DNA from: Acinetobacter vivianii | Lineage (GTDB): Bacteria; Pseudomonadota; Gammaproteobacteria; Pseudomonadales; Moraxellaceae | Assembly (NCBI RefSeq): GCF_014635885.1 | Contig: NZ_BMDR01000004.1 | Span: 186,001-250,000 of the forward strand | DNA: 64,000 nucleotides | Reading direction: 5' to 3' | In this document: positions 45,077 through 53,585 of the stretch, piece after piece | Numbering within the stretch: position 1 is the stretch's first letter | How the letters are laid out: each line of letters opens with the position of its first letter | The notes under the pieces: generated by a model | Seen by the model: only the letters and a program-made list of their open reading frames with translations | What the model was told of the DNA's origin: nothing | Database searches by the model: none | Program-made: the position numbers and the translations under genes

Positions 45077-45673
45077 ATGGCGAAAGTGTTGGTATTAAAA
45101 TCGAGCATCATGGGTGATAACTCGCAAACCAATCGTTTAATTGATGCATTTTTAACGCAACGTGCTGAAAATGGTGTGCAAGATGAAGTCATTATTCGTG
45201 ATTTAACCACTTTGAACTTACCTGTACTGGATGCTGAAATATTCCACGCTTTACGTGGTGCTGAAAATGTCGCAGCGCCAATTCAGGAAATTATTCAATT
45301 ATCGGATGAATTAATTGCTGAGCTTAAGGCAACTGATCTATTGCTGATCGGTGCACCGATGTACAACCTGAATGTACCGACGCAATTGAAAAACTGGTTT
45401 GATCTGGTTGCTCGTGCCCGCCATACTTTCAGATATACAGAAACCTATCCGCAAGGCTTGGTGGAAGGGGTAAAAGCCATTGTGATGAGCAGTCGCGGCG
45501 GGATTCATGTTGGGCAAGCGACCGACGCTGTAACACCTTATCTTCAATCTGTTTTAGGCTTGATGGGAATTCATCAGGTTGATTTTATCTATGCTGAAGG
45601 TCTGGATATGGCGGCGTTAAGAGCAGATGCTTTAAAAGATGCGCATCTTAAAGCGCAGCAGATCGCAGTTTAA
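45077..45673 (+). CDS. azoR: FMN-dependent NADH:quinone/azo reductase
   Basis: A 198-residue flavodoxin-fold enzyme. The FMN phosphate loop is near LKSSIMGDNSQTNRL. GAPMYNLNVPTQLKNWFDLVARARHTFRYTE is a typical AzoR stretch, and SSRGGIHV follows. It reduces quinones and azo compounds by two electrons and protects against quinone stress. It lies in the detoxification-like region beside the old yellow enzyme and the hydrolases. A terminator follows at 45707. Confidence 0.9.
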   Translation: MAKVLVLKSSIMGDNSQTNRLIDAFLTQRAENGVQDEVIIRDLTTLNLPVLDAEIFHALRGAENVAAPIQEIIQLSDELIAELKATDLLLIGAPMYNLNVPTQLKNWFDLVARARHTFRYTETYPQGLVEGVKAIVMSSRGGIHVGQATDAVTPYLQSVLGLMGIHQVDFIYAEGLDMAALRADALKDAHLKAQQIAV

Positions 45674-45706
45674 AATTTCCTATTCCTTTTGCTGCTCCTT
45701 TGGCAG

Positions 45707-45742
45707 AATCGGACAATGCTCCAACGCCTGTCCGATTTCTTT
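45707..45742. terminator. terminator after azoR
   Basis: AATCGGACA pairs with TGTCCGATT, followed by TCTTTTT. Confidence 0.8.
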
Positions 45743-45750
45743 TTACAGCT

Positions 45751-46386
45751 TTACATAAAGTAAGGGCGATCTGCATCTGTATTCGGTTTATTGACGCCTA
45801 AATTTTGTCGTGAGGCGAAGCTTGGTGTCTGGATAATTTTCACCACCATTGCAGCTACACTTTTACGTGAAACGACCGTACCTTTAAAGTTTTCATGACG
45901 TTCAGTTGTTTCATAATCAATCTCATCTTCATCGGTCAACCACGCTGCACGTAAAATGCTGTAGTCCAGATCAGAAGCTTCTAATAAGTCTGCTGCTCTA
46001 CGATACGGACCAAGATAAATATCAATTTCCTTGTGATTCCATTCACCGAATTTGCCTTTGACTTCATCATAAATTCCTAATGAATTGATCAAAATAATAC
46101 GTTTTACACCTGTCGCATGCATTGCAGTGATAATATTCTGTGTTTGCGTTTCTAATTCACCCGCCAGATTTGCATAGACAATATCTTGTCCTTGCATCGC
46201 CTGCTTTAGCTGTTCCAGATCCAACACATCTGCCTCAATAAGCTTGGCATTTTCAGGTAAATCCGAACCTAATTTTTTTGCATCACGAACCAAGAGTGTT
46301 TGTGTGAGGTCAGGCTCATTTGCCAGCAGCTCAATCGCCCATTTAGCAATTTGTCCTGCTGCGCCTAGTATTAACACATGTTTCAT
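45751..46386 (-). CDS. NAD(P)-binding reductase (NmrA/SDR-like)
   Basis: A 211-residue Rossmann protein starting [22 protein letters not shown], with LGAAGQIA in the dinucleotide-binding position. ARG-type residues for NADPH may lie in [10 protein letters not shown]. It has no classical SDR catalytic Y-x3-K, so it belongs to the atypical NAD(P)-binding family, often quinone or NADPH sensors. GGGAG precedes ATG 46386, and the longer frame to 46419 has no site. A degenerate copy of the paired boxes lies upstream at 46492-46521. Confidence 0.82.
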   Translation of the reverse strand: MKHVLILGAAGQIAKWAIELLANEPDLTQTLLVRDAKKLGSDLPENAKLIEADVLDLEQLKQAMQGQDIVYANLAGELETQTQNIITAMHATGVKRIILINSLGIYDEVKGKFGEWNHKEIDIYLGPYRRAADLLEASDLDYSILRAAWLTDEDEIDYETTERHENFKGTVVSRKSVAAMVVKIIQTPSFASRQNLGVNKPNTDADRPYFM

Positions 46387-46491
46387 TTTGGACTCCCAAC
46401 GATATAAATAATTTTCCAAGAAAATAAGTATTTATGAATCATCTTCTTGAGTGTTGATGGTTCTATTTAAGCTTAAAGTTAAACGGGAGAA

Positions 46492-46521
46492 TCACCTGAA
46501 ATGCAGGGTTGTTTGCCTAAT
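46492..46521 (-). promoter_or_regulatory. degenerate copy of the paired boxes before the reductase
   Basis: On the minus strand the distal box is ATTAGGCAA (46513-46521). The proximal box is the weak TTCAGGTGA (46492-46500), 21 bp away. A TAAATA at 46464-46469 sits near the expected -10 position. It is plausible but much weaker than the other three sites. Confidence 0.4.
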
Positions 46522-46550
46522 CTGACGAAGCTGTGAAAATGTCTGTGATA

Positions 46551-46583
46551 GGGGGAATAAAAAAGCCTCATGGAAATGAGGCT
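46551..46583 (-). terminator. terminator after the MBL-fold gene
   Basis: On the minus strand AGCCTCAT pairs with ATGAGGCT across a 4-nt loop, followed by TTTTTT. Confidence 0.85.
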
Positions 46584-46600
46584 GGATGAGACAGGTTCAG

Positions 46601-47722
46601 TTAACGAATATTTTTCCACCATTGTTGAAAGACTTGCTGTTCATTATCGAGTTCAATCAGTTCACCAATCATCGGCGTCGCAAGGCGATAATTGCGTGTT
46701 CTCGAATATTCGACAATACGGGTAATCGGTTCATTCCATGCATGTTTGGCCAAGCTGAATTTTGAATGGTGTACAGGAATCATATTGCGTGCATTCAGTT
46801 CTTCTGTGGCTTGAGCCACTTCATCCGGATGACAATGGACTGAGCGCCAAGCTGGATCGTATTGACCATTTTCCATTAAGGCCCAATCAAATGGCCCGTA
46901 TTTCCTGCCAATTTCTGCAAAGTGCTGGTCATATCCACCATCGCCGGTATAGAAAATATTTTTATCAGGCGATTGGATCACGAAGGATACCCAAAGATTT
47001 TTACCGCCGTCAAAAGCCCGTCTTGAGTCATGGTGGGTCGTTTCAGTGATAATACGGATGCCATCATCGAACTCAATTTTATCTCCCCAGTCTCTTTCAA
47101 TCAGCTTGTCACGCGGATAACCCCAATATTCGAAATGTTCACCTACACCCAGGCCTGTAATGACATATTTGACCTTGTCTTTGAGTTTAACAATGGTGTT
47201 ATAGTCCAGATGGTCATAGTGATCATGCGAAATCAGTAAATAATCAATATCGGGTAAATCCTCAACTTGATAGATATCTGTTCCTTTATAGGCGCGTGTG
47301 CCCCAAGGAAAAGGTGAGGCTTTGCCACTCATGACGGGATCAATCAGAAACTTTTTGCCATGAAGCTGCATGAATACAGACGAATGTCCAAACCAGACCA
47401 TCACATCTTGTTGGGGATCCAGTGTTTTTAAATTGGTCTTAATCGAAGGAATAGGGTCAATCGGATTACGATGTGGAATGGTTTTGATAAAGGTTTTATA
47501 AAGTTCGACCACAATACTGGAACCTTCACTCATACCTGATTTTTCAATTAAATTACGAAACTGGCCTTGGCGATAATTGGGAGAGCTTTCAATCAATTGC
47601 AAGCGTTCGCCAGAAGGGCTTTTACCAAATAAGGGTTGTTGCGTATAGATGAAACTGCTCACAATAAGCAGCACCACAGCGATCGCAAAAAGAATAAGCA
47701 TAAATGGAGTCAACCTTTTCAT
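46601..47722 (-). CDS. membrane-anchored MBL-fold hydrolase (UlaG/RomA-like)
   Basis: 373 residues with an N-terminal membrane anchor (LTPFMLILFAIAVVLLIVSSFIYT) and an MBL domain: WFGHSSVFMQLHGKKFLIDPVMSG, then SHDHYDHLDYNT (H-x-H-x-D-H) and YTGDGGYDQHF. It resembles the NAPE-PLD/UlaG branch of lactonases and phosphodiesterases, and also RomA, the partner of an AraC regulator in enterobacteria. The active site is probably in the periplasm. Its upstream region has the paired boxes on the minus strand, placing it with the two hydrolases. Confidence 0.82.
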   Translation of the reverse strand: MKRLTPFMLILFAIAVVLLIVSSFIYTQQPLFGKSPSGERLQLIESSPNYRQGQFRNLIEKSGMSEGSSIVVELYKTFIKTIPHRNPIDPIPSIKTNLKTLDPQQDVMVWFGHSSVFMQLHGKKFLIDPVMSGKASPFPWGTRAYKGTDIYQVEDLPDIDYLLISHDHYDHLDYNTIVKLKDKVKYVITGLGVGEHFEYWGYPRDKLIERDWGDKIEFDDGIRIITETTHHDSRRAFDGGKNLWVSFVIQSPDKNIFYTGDGGYDQHFAEIGRKYGPFDWALMENGQYDPAWRSVHCHPDEVAQATEELNARNMIPVHHSKFSLAKHAWNEPITRIVEYSRTRNYRLATPMIGELIELDNEQQVFQQWWKNIR

Positions 47723-47775
47723 TTGAGCATTCGATACAACAGTAATAAAAAGTCAAAGCGACAAAATGATGAAAT

Positions 47776-47832
47776 ATTATCTAAAAGCCGACGAATGAAA
47801 GGTTGCCTATTTTTATTGAATATTTGCCTAAA
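47776..47832 (-). promoter_or_regulatory. paired AGGCAA boxes and -10 of the MBL gene
   Basis: On the minus strand TTTAGGCAA (47824-47832) and AATAGGCAA (47803-47811) are 21 bp apart. GATAAT (47776-47781) begins 22 bp after the proximal box. The layout is the same as at 39642 and 42952. Confidence 0.75.
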
Positions 47833-47981
47833 TGAATGAGATGCGACTTTTCTGTATGAGACTGAATATGTAATGGCGTAATTGAGCAAAAGGAAGCCAT
47901 TTCGAGGAGGTCGGTTTATGTTAGACTATCGGGCGTTACAGTATTGAAAATGACTGTAAGTGTAGACAATGAGTAGGTAAG

Positions 47982-48626
47982 ATGATCGGGCAGCAGAGAA
48001 ACGTATTAGCAACTTTAGGAATAGATGTCTGGATTCCTAGGGAAGTCGTATGTCAAAAAAATACTGCACCCAGCCTATGGCGAGATCAAGTGGTTGAAGA
48101 CGTTCAACAAGCGCCTGTGCTTACCTTTGAGACTGCACCCGTTGCGCAAGACATCCAAGTCATACCACAGACAGCACCAGTCACAGAAATTGAACGTCCT
48201 CAACAAGCAAAAGTTGTTGCAGAAGCTGTGGTTAAAGAAGCGGTTGTTGAAAAAGAACAGATCGTGATTACCGCCCACATTCCAGCATTTGAATTGCAAA
48301 TGTATGTCTTGGAAAACTGCGCCATTTTATTAGAAAGCAGTCAGTTAAACGATGCACAACGCCAGTTATGGCAAAATATTCAAAAGGCCAGACTGGGACA
48401 ATATGCCGAGTTGAAATGGCCATTTCCATTGGCTGCTTTTCAGGAAAGCCGAGGATTGTCTTCATATATCCAAGGTTTTTTGGACGCGACAGCCACCAGT
48501 AAAAAAATATTATGCTTAGGTCAACTGGACTTTATTCAGCATTCTAATATATTACATTTAGCGAGTTTGGAAGAAATGCTGGCTCAACCTTTATTAAAAC
48601 GACGGTTGTGGCAGCTCATGCAATAA
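47982..48626 (+). CDS. hypothetical protein, possibly DNA polymerase III psi-like
   Basis: 214 residues beginning MIGQQRNVLATLGIDVWIPREVV. The RxxxLxxLGIxxW pattern at the start recalls HolD (psi) of other gammaproteobacteria, and a low-complexity P/V/E-rich linker follows (about 45-90). The C-terminal domain has FELQMYVLENCAILLESSQL and LPLA-type stretches. The psi assignment is a suggestion only, because the identity visible is short. The gene lies 16 bp before the 2-hydroxyacid dehydrogenase and is probably cotranscribed. Confidence 0.6.
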   Translation: MIGQQRNVLATLGIDVWIPREVVCQKNTAPSLWRDQVVEDVQQAPVLTFETAPVAQDIQVIPQTAPVTEIERPQQAKVVAEAVVKEAVVEKEQIVITAHIPAFELQMYVLENCAILLESSQLNDAQRQLWQNIQKARLGQYAELKWPFPLAAFQESRGLSSYIQGFLDATATSKKILCLGQLDFIQHSNILHLASLEEMLAQPLLKRRLWQLMQ

Positions 48627-48642
48627 AGAGCGGAATTTAATA

Positions 48643-49608
48643 ATGAAGAAAGTCGTTGTATTTAGCCAGATAGACCAGGATGTTATAGCGCAGTTACAGC
48701 AAGATTATCAGGTGGTGGTACTGAATCCCAAGCTTGGTGATATCAATGAACAAATCCGAACTGAAGTAGTCGATGCCGATGCCATGATTGGAGCAGGGCG
48801 CTTACTCAATGAAAGCAATTTAGCGCCAGCAAAAAAACTAAAAGTGATTTCTACCGTTTCGGTAGGTTACGACAACTACGATGTAAATTATCTGAATCAA
48901 AGAAAAATCTGGCTGGCCAATACACCACATGTATTGACTGAAACAACAGCAGATCTTGCTTTTACATTATTGCTCAGTGCAGCGCGTCAAATTCCATATC
49001 TGGATGCATGGACCAAACAGGGGCAATGGAAACGTACCGTATCGACTGAACAATTTGGTGTCGATGTTTTTGGAAAAACCTTAGGTATTATTGGCTTGGG
49101 AAATATTGGCGCTGCCATTGCCCGTCGTGGTTTTTATGGTTTCAATATGAATATTTTGTACCATAACCGCCGTGAAAAAATTGAAGTTGCACAAGCCTTC
49201 AATGCCCAATATCGGGAGCTTGATCAACTGTTAGCACAGTCCGATTTTATTGTGGTCGCCGTTGATTTAAATACTGAATCGAAAGCGCTGATTGGCGCAG
49301 CAGAGTTTGATCTCATGCAGAAACATGCAGTATTCGTCAATATTGCCCGTGGTTCAGTGGTCGATGAAAATGCATTGATTGACGCATTACAGCAAAACAA
49401 AATCTTTGCAGCGGGGCTGGATGTTTATACCAAAGAACCTTTGCAAAGCTCTCCTTTATTCGAATTACCCAATGCCGTAACTGTGCCACATCTAGGCTCA
49501 GCAACAGCGGAAACACGCAAGAAGATGGTAAATCTTGCTTATCAAAACCTGATTGAGGCTCTAGAAGATCGGACGCCGCGTTATCTAGTCAATCCGAAAT
49601 TTGAATAA
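48643..49608 (+). CDS. D-2-hydroxyacid dehydrogenase (GhrB-like)
   Basis: A 321-residue NAD(P)-dependent dehydrogenase. It has the substrate-domain segment STVSVGYDNYDVNYLNQRKIWLANTPHVLTETTADL, the cofactor motif GKTLGIIGLGNIGAAIARRG, a catalytic arginine in NIARGSVVDE, and PHLGSATAETR with the catalytic histidine. It resembles E. coli GhrB, which reduces glyoxylate, hydroxypyruvate and 2-ketogluconate. The substrate here is not certain. It is 16 bp after the upstream hypothetical. Confidence 0.86.
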   Translation: MKKVVVFSQIDQDVIAQLQQDYQVVVLNPKLGDINEQIRTEVVDADAMIGAGRLLNESNLAPAKKLKVISTVSVGYDNYDVNYLNQRKIWLANTPHVLTETTADLAFTLLLSAARQIPYLDAWTKQGQWKRTVSTEQFGVDVFGKTLGIIGLGNIGAAIARRGFYGFNMNILYHNRREKIEVAQAFNAQYRELDQLLAQSDFIVVAVDLNTESKALIGAAEFDLMQKHAVFVNIARGSVVDENALIDALQQNKIFAAGLDVYTKEPLQSSPLFELPNAVTVPHLGSATAETRKKMVNLAYQNLIEALEDRTPRYLVNPKFE

Positions 49609-49707
49609 TTGCTTACAATGCTGAGCATTTGATTGCTGCATTATTGCACGAGTCGATCTTTTTAAACTGGTGAATATTGCTACACTTGCGCCCTTTGTGA
49701 CTTCATT

Positions 49708-50298
49708 TTGGGGCGTCTGGTGTTTGAGAAATTAGCTGAACAAAGTTTAGGTTTAATGGGCTGGGAAATTGACAATCATTGGGATCTGAATATTGACCAA
49801 TGTGTCATGATTGCTGCTCCGCACACCAGTAACTGGGATGCACTTTATGCGCGTTTGGCCTTGAAAGCGCTCGGCGTTAATGTGCGTATCACCATCAAAG
49901 ATAGCTATATGAAGTTTCCATTTGGCCCTTTTGTACGGGCGATGGGCGGGATTGGCATTGATCGTAGTGTGAAGCTGGAAGGTCAGGAACGCCCAAGTAT
50001 GGTTCAGCTCATGAGCAACCTGTTTAAAACACATCCTAAATTGGTCATGTTGGTGACGCCAGAAGGAACGCGAGCAAAACAGGAACAATGGAAAACTGGT
50101 TTCTATCATGTCGCGATTACGGCGGGTGTACCCATTGCCTTGGCTTATATGGACTATGCCAAGAAAAAGACAGGTGTAGGAAAAATCGTTTACCCGACAG
50201 GGGATTATGAAAAAGATATGATGGAAATCATGTCGTTCTATGCCGAGATTAATGCGAAATTCCCTGAAAAATTCAGTGTCGATCAGCGTTACATCTAG
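49708..50298 (+). CDS. PlsC-like acyltransferase
   Basis: A 196-residue glycerolipid acyltransferase-like protein. The catalytic H-x4-D is in APHTSNWDALYARLAL, and the second motif is near GGIGIDRS with EGTRA (TPEGTRAKQEQWKTGFYH) as the glycerol-phosphate binding block. It is short, without clear membrane helices, as in the family of 1-acyl-glycerol-3-phosphate acyltransferase-related proteins. The start is unclear: TTG 49708 or GTG 49720, the latter 6 nt after GGGG. Confidence 0.78.
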   Translation: MGRLVFEKLAEQSLGLMGWEIDNHWDLNIDQCVMIAAPHTSNWDALYARLALKALGVNVRITIKDSYMKFPFGPFVRAMGGIGIDRSVKLEGQERPSMVQLMSNLFKTHPKLVMLVTPEGTRAKQEQWKTGFYHVAITAGVPIALAYMDYAKKKTGVGKIVYPTGDYEKDMMEIMSFYAEINAKFPEKFSVDQRYI

Positions 50299-50333
50299 CC
50301 GCAATCATTTGCGTCGCTTGCAAAAATCATAAA

Positions 50334-50360
50334 ATAAGGCAGGATTTTTCTGCCTTTTAT
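50334..50360 (+). terminator. terminator after the acyltransferase gene
   Basis: ATAAGGCAG pairs with CTGCCTTTTAT, followed by a short T-rich end. Confidence 0.75.
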
Positions 50361-50433
50361 AACACATTGTTGCAAATTTCTCCTTTTTTCAATGCTATAT
50401 TAAATTTCTTTATTAAAATCATAGAGAAACCAC

Positions 50434-51876
50434 TTGAGATCGTTGCTGCTTGCATGTGGCTTATTTGCCACAACTCAACTTACTCATACTCAGGTCTTTT
50501 TACCTACGGTGACGGCTGGGCAAACAGAAGTACCCGAAATTGGCAGCGGTATCGGTTTACTCGACCAACAAAAAGAAAAATTTATTGGTGAAAAAGTTTA
50601 TCGTGAAGTGCATCGTCAAATGCCAACTGTGCAAGATGCATGGCTAGAAGATCAGTTTTTACAAGTTTTCTCAGGTATTTTAAGCCAGACCCAGTTAGGC
50701 CAGCCGATTGGTCTGGTCATTGTCAAAGATCCTCAAATTAATGCTTTTGCCGTACCAGGTGGACTATTTGCCTTAAACACGGGGCTGATTACTTCTGCAA
50801 AAAATTTGGATGAGATCGCAGGCGTGATGGCGCATGAAATTGCACACGTTGCACAGCGACATTACAGTCGTTCACAAGAAGCATTTAAAGGGCAGGGTTT
50901 ATTGGCATTGGCGGGGATTATCGTCGGTGCGGCTATTGCCTCTCAGGCCGATGGCGATGCAGGTTCGGCAGTCATGCTTGGAACACAAGCTGCATTAATG
51001 GACAAGCAACTCAGTTATAGTCGTAATCAGGAACGTGAAGCGGATCGTATTGGCATGCAATTTATGTATGCTGCTGGCTATAACCCACAAAGTATGGCGG
51101 ATTATTTTGAAACCATGCATCGGGCGACCAGCCGTGTGAGTTTCTTGCCCGATTTCTGGTATACCCATCCGTTAACCACAGAACGTATGAGTGAGGCGCG
51201 TTTGCGTGCCAATCAATTGCCTAAAGTTAAATCAAAAATATATGACATTGATTTTGAAATTTTGAAACTGTACACCTCTGTTGTTTCCAATCAGGCTACA
51301 GAAATCCAGTTACAGGCATTGGCTAACCAGAACAATACCGCAGCGCAACTTGCGCTCAGCAAGTTTTATCTAGAGCGCGGTGATTATACGCAGGCGCAGC
51401 AAAATCTGGATTTAGTAAAACCAAAATTGAAGAATCACATTCTGATTCCTTTGATTCAAACTGATATTTATTTAGGTCAAAATAAAATTGAGCAAGCCAG
51501 CAGTAGCATTGGTTCAGTACAAAGAACCATGCCTGAAAATCGGGCATTGTCCTATAAGCTGGCAGAAGTCTTGATCCGACAGGGGCAAATTGCTCAGGCA
51601 CAAAGTTTGGTGCAACGTTTTATTCATAAGAACCAAAGAGATATTGAAGGCTGGCAATTATTACAACGTGCCACCAATCTGGATAAAAGCTCATCTCTAC
51701 AGGCAATTAATGTATTGTGCTATCGTGCAGAAGCTGAGTATTGGTCAGGATATGAGGAAAATGCGATTAAATCGATGCTACATGCCCAGCGTTTAGCAAA
51801 AGGTAATTTGGCAATGTCGGCCAAAATCGAGTCACGCCTAAAACAAATGCAAGATGAACGGCGTATGAAAATCTAA
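50434..51876 (+). CDS. M48-family metalloprotease with TPR-like tail (BepA-like)
   Basis: 480 residues with a cleavable signal (MRSLLLACGLFATTQLTHT), the zinc motif HEIAHVAQRHY, and a third ligand near NQEREADRIG. The C-terminal half (about 260-480) is helical repeats, as in the periplasmic outer-membrane quality-control protease BepA. A stop codon lies just upstream in frame, so the TTG at 50434 is taken as start with GAGAAACC before it. It probably clears misassembled outer-membrane proteins. Confidence 0.83.
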   Translation: MRSLLLACGLFATTQLTHTQVFLPTVTAGQTEVPEIGSGIGLLDQQKEKFIGEKVYREVHRQMPTVQDAWLEDQFLQVFSGILSQTQLGQPIGLVIVKDPQINAFAVPGGLFALNTGLITSAKNLDEIAGVMAHEIAHVAQRHYSRSQEAFKGQGLLALAGIIVGAAIASQADGDAGSAVMLGTQAALMDKQLSYSRNQEREADRIGMQFMYAAGYNPQSMADYFETMHRATSRVSFLPDFWYTHPLTTERMSEARLRANQLPKVKSKIYDIDFEILKLYTSVVSNQATEIQLQALANQNNTAAQLALSKFYLERGDYTQAQQNLDLVKPKLKNHILIPLIQTDIYLGQNKIEQASSSIGSVQRTMPENRALSYKLAEVLIRQGQIAQAQSLVQRFIHKNQRDIEGWQLLQRATNLDKSSSLQAINVLCYRAEAEYWSGYEENAIKSMLHAQRLAKGNLAMSAKIESRLKQMQDERRMKI

Positions 51877-51905
51877 AACCAGTTTAAAAAATTCAGGAAA
51901 ATAAA

Positions 51906-52271
51906 ATGATTAAAGGGCAATGTTTGTGTGGTGCTGTACAGTATCAATATTATGGGGAAATTGAAAACAGCATCTTGTGTTATTGCATTCATTGCCAGCA
52001 GGCACAGGGTTCAATTGCAGGGTGGAATAGTCCACTTGAGCAAAGTAAATTTGAGCTGATTTCTGGGCGTGAGCAACTGAAAGAATATTTTCATACGCCC
52101 AACAAGGCACGTGTATTTTGTCAAAACTGTGCCAGTCCACTTTATTCTTATCGCAAGGATTTGCCGAATATTATTCGTTTACGTCTGGGTACGGTGATGG
52201 ATGGTGAACTACCTGCCCCGAAACAAGAATTTTTTCTGGAGCATAAACCAAATTTTATTGAATTGAGATAA
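51906..52271 (+). CDS. GFA/CENP-V family zinc protein
   Basis: 121 residues with the cysteines of the glutathione-dependent formaldehyde-activating family: CLCGAVQY, CYCIHCQQAQGS and FCQNCASPLYS. It binds zinc and has an unknown substrate. AGGAAAATAAA lies before ATG 51906. The gene stands 30 bp after the M48 protease. Confidence 0.85.
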   Translation: MIKGQCLCGAVQYQYYGEIENSILCYCIHCQQAQGSIAGWNSPLEQSKFELISGREQLKEYFHTPNKARVFCQNCASPLYSYRKDLPNIIRLRLGTVMDGELPAPKQEFFLEHKPNFIELR

Positions 52272-52311
52272 GATGGCGGGCGTAAGCAATTGCTGAGCAC
52301 TTAGAATATTT

Positions 52312-52671
52312 ATGAAAAAGATTTTAGTTTTAATTTTTGCATTAAGCACAGTGGGGACAAGTTCAGCAGCATCTGTTGAGCAGTATGTAAATGCGGTGGA
52401 TAAAATTCGTAGTGCCTATGCGCAGGATATTCGTGGTTTTTTACGTGGCTTAAATCCACAACTTACACAGTTTACGCCTGAGCAGCAGGCTAAATATTGC
52501 CAGATTAATCAACGTTATATTCAGGATATGTCAGATGCAATTGAACGTAATCGTTCTTCATTGCCACCGCAATATGCGAGTATGACCAAGCAGGATCTAA
52601 TCAAGCAGGTTGCGGAATCGAAAGAGATGCAAATGCTTGCGAAATATAATGTTCAGTGTGATTTTAAATAA
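52312..52671 (+). CDS. secreted hypothetical protein
   Basis: 119 residues with a signal peptide (MKKILVLIFALSTVGTSSAASVEQ), then a mostly helical mature part of about 97 residues with two cysteines (YCQINQ, NVQCDFK) that could form a disulfide. I recognise no family. It lies 40 bp after the GFA gene with no obvious functional link. Confidence 0.65.
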   Translation: MKKILVLIFALSTVGTSSAASVEQYVNAVDKIRSAYAQDIRGFLRGLNPQLTQFTPEQQAKYCQINQRYIQDMSDAIERNRSSLPPQYASMTKQDLIKQVAESKEMQMLAKYNVQCDFK

Positions 52672-52749
52672 AAATAAAAATTTGGGTTCATTGTTGAAAT
52701 GAATCCAGTTTTAAATTAAGCAGGGGGGATATAAAGGAAGTTAAGCGGA

Positions 52750-53196
52750 TTAGCTTAATTTTGCTTTAATTTTAGAAGAAACTTGTGCAGGATCGGCACG
52801 TCCGGCTATGATCGGACGTAGAGAATTCATCACCTTACCCATATCTTTCATGCTAGTAGCTTCTTGAGCAGCAATCGTTTGCTCAATGATAGAATCAAGC
52901 TCTTCCTCAGTCATAGCTTCTGGTAGAAATTGAGAAATAACCTCAACTTCGGCTTGTTCTTTACTAGCTAAATCATCACGACCAGCGCCTTGAAAGGCTT
53001 TGATCGATTCTTTACGTTGTTTAATTTGCTTTTCAATGACCGCAAGAACCTGAGCATCGTCAAGCTCTATGCGCTCATCGACTTCGATTTGCTTAATTGC
53101 TGCCTGTACACCACGAATAACCGTTACTGTTGCCATATCTTTGGCACGCATTGAGTTTTTTAACACGTCAGTAATCTGGTTTTTTAAAGTATTCAT
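52750..53196 (-). CDS. yqeY: GatB/YqeY domain protein
   Basis: A 148-residue helical protein with the YqeY pattern: MNTLKNQITDVLKNSMRAKDMATVTVIRGVQAAIKQIEVDERIEL, then EQAEVEVISQFLPEAMTEEEL. It resembles the tRNA-binding tail of GatB, and its exact role is unknown. The codons upstream of ATG 53196 are open, but the family starts at this methionine. It directly follows rpsU in the same transcript, as in many gammaproteobacteria. Confidence 0.88.
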   Translation of the reverse strand: MNTLKNQITDVLKNSMRAKDMATVTVIRGVQAAIKQIEVDERIELDDAQVLAVIEKQIKQRKESIKAFQGAGRDDLASKEQAEVEVISQFLPEAMTEEELDSIIEQTIAAQEATSMKDMGKVMNSLRPIIAGRADPAQVSSKIKAKLS

Positions 53197-53225
53197 AGTA
53201 TTTTCAGCAGTCAATCACAAATTAA

Positions 53226-53441
53226 TTAGTAAAGGCGAGTAGTACGTACAGATTCGCGAGTCAATTTCTTTTGATAACGCTTAACTGCAGCAGCTTTTTT
53301 ACGCTTACGTTCTTGAGTTGGTTTCTCATAGAATTCGCGTTTACGAACGTCAGCTAAAACACCCGCTTTTTCGCATGAACGTTTGAAACGACGGATAGCT
53401 ACGTCTACTGGTTCGCCTTCTTTCAACTTAACTTGTGGCAT
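53226..53441 (-). CDS. rpsU: 30S ribosomal protein S21
   Basis: 71 residues, [49 protein letters not shown] at the start, very basic and typical of S21. The open frame continues 26 codons upstream, but ATG 53441 follows AGAGGA and gives the universal S21 N-terminus. It binds the 30S platform near the anti-Shine-Dalgarno region. It is divergent from tsaD. Confidence 0.97.
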   Translation of the reverse strand: MPQVKLKEGEPVDVAIRRFKRSCEKAGVLADVRKREFYEKPTQERKRKKAAAVKRYQKKLTRESVRTTRLY

Positions 53442-53585
53442 GTAAAATCCTCTAAGATTATGGATAAGATCTAACGCACTATGCACTAGATCGCAAGTGA
53501 AGGTCAGTATTTTACTCATTTACAACTCAGATCACAAGTCTATAATAGCTCAGATATTATTTTTGATCGTTGTAAAGGCAGTTTA

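Noticed and set aside
49753..50304. 183-codon antisense frame
   Set aside because: Opposite to the acyltransferase gene, rich in H/F/R/N as shadows usually are. The acyltransferase has clear motifs.
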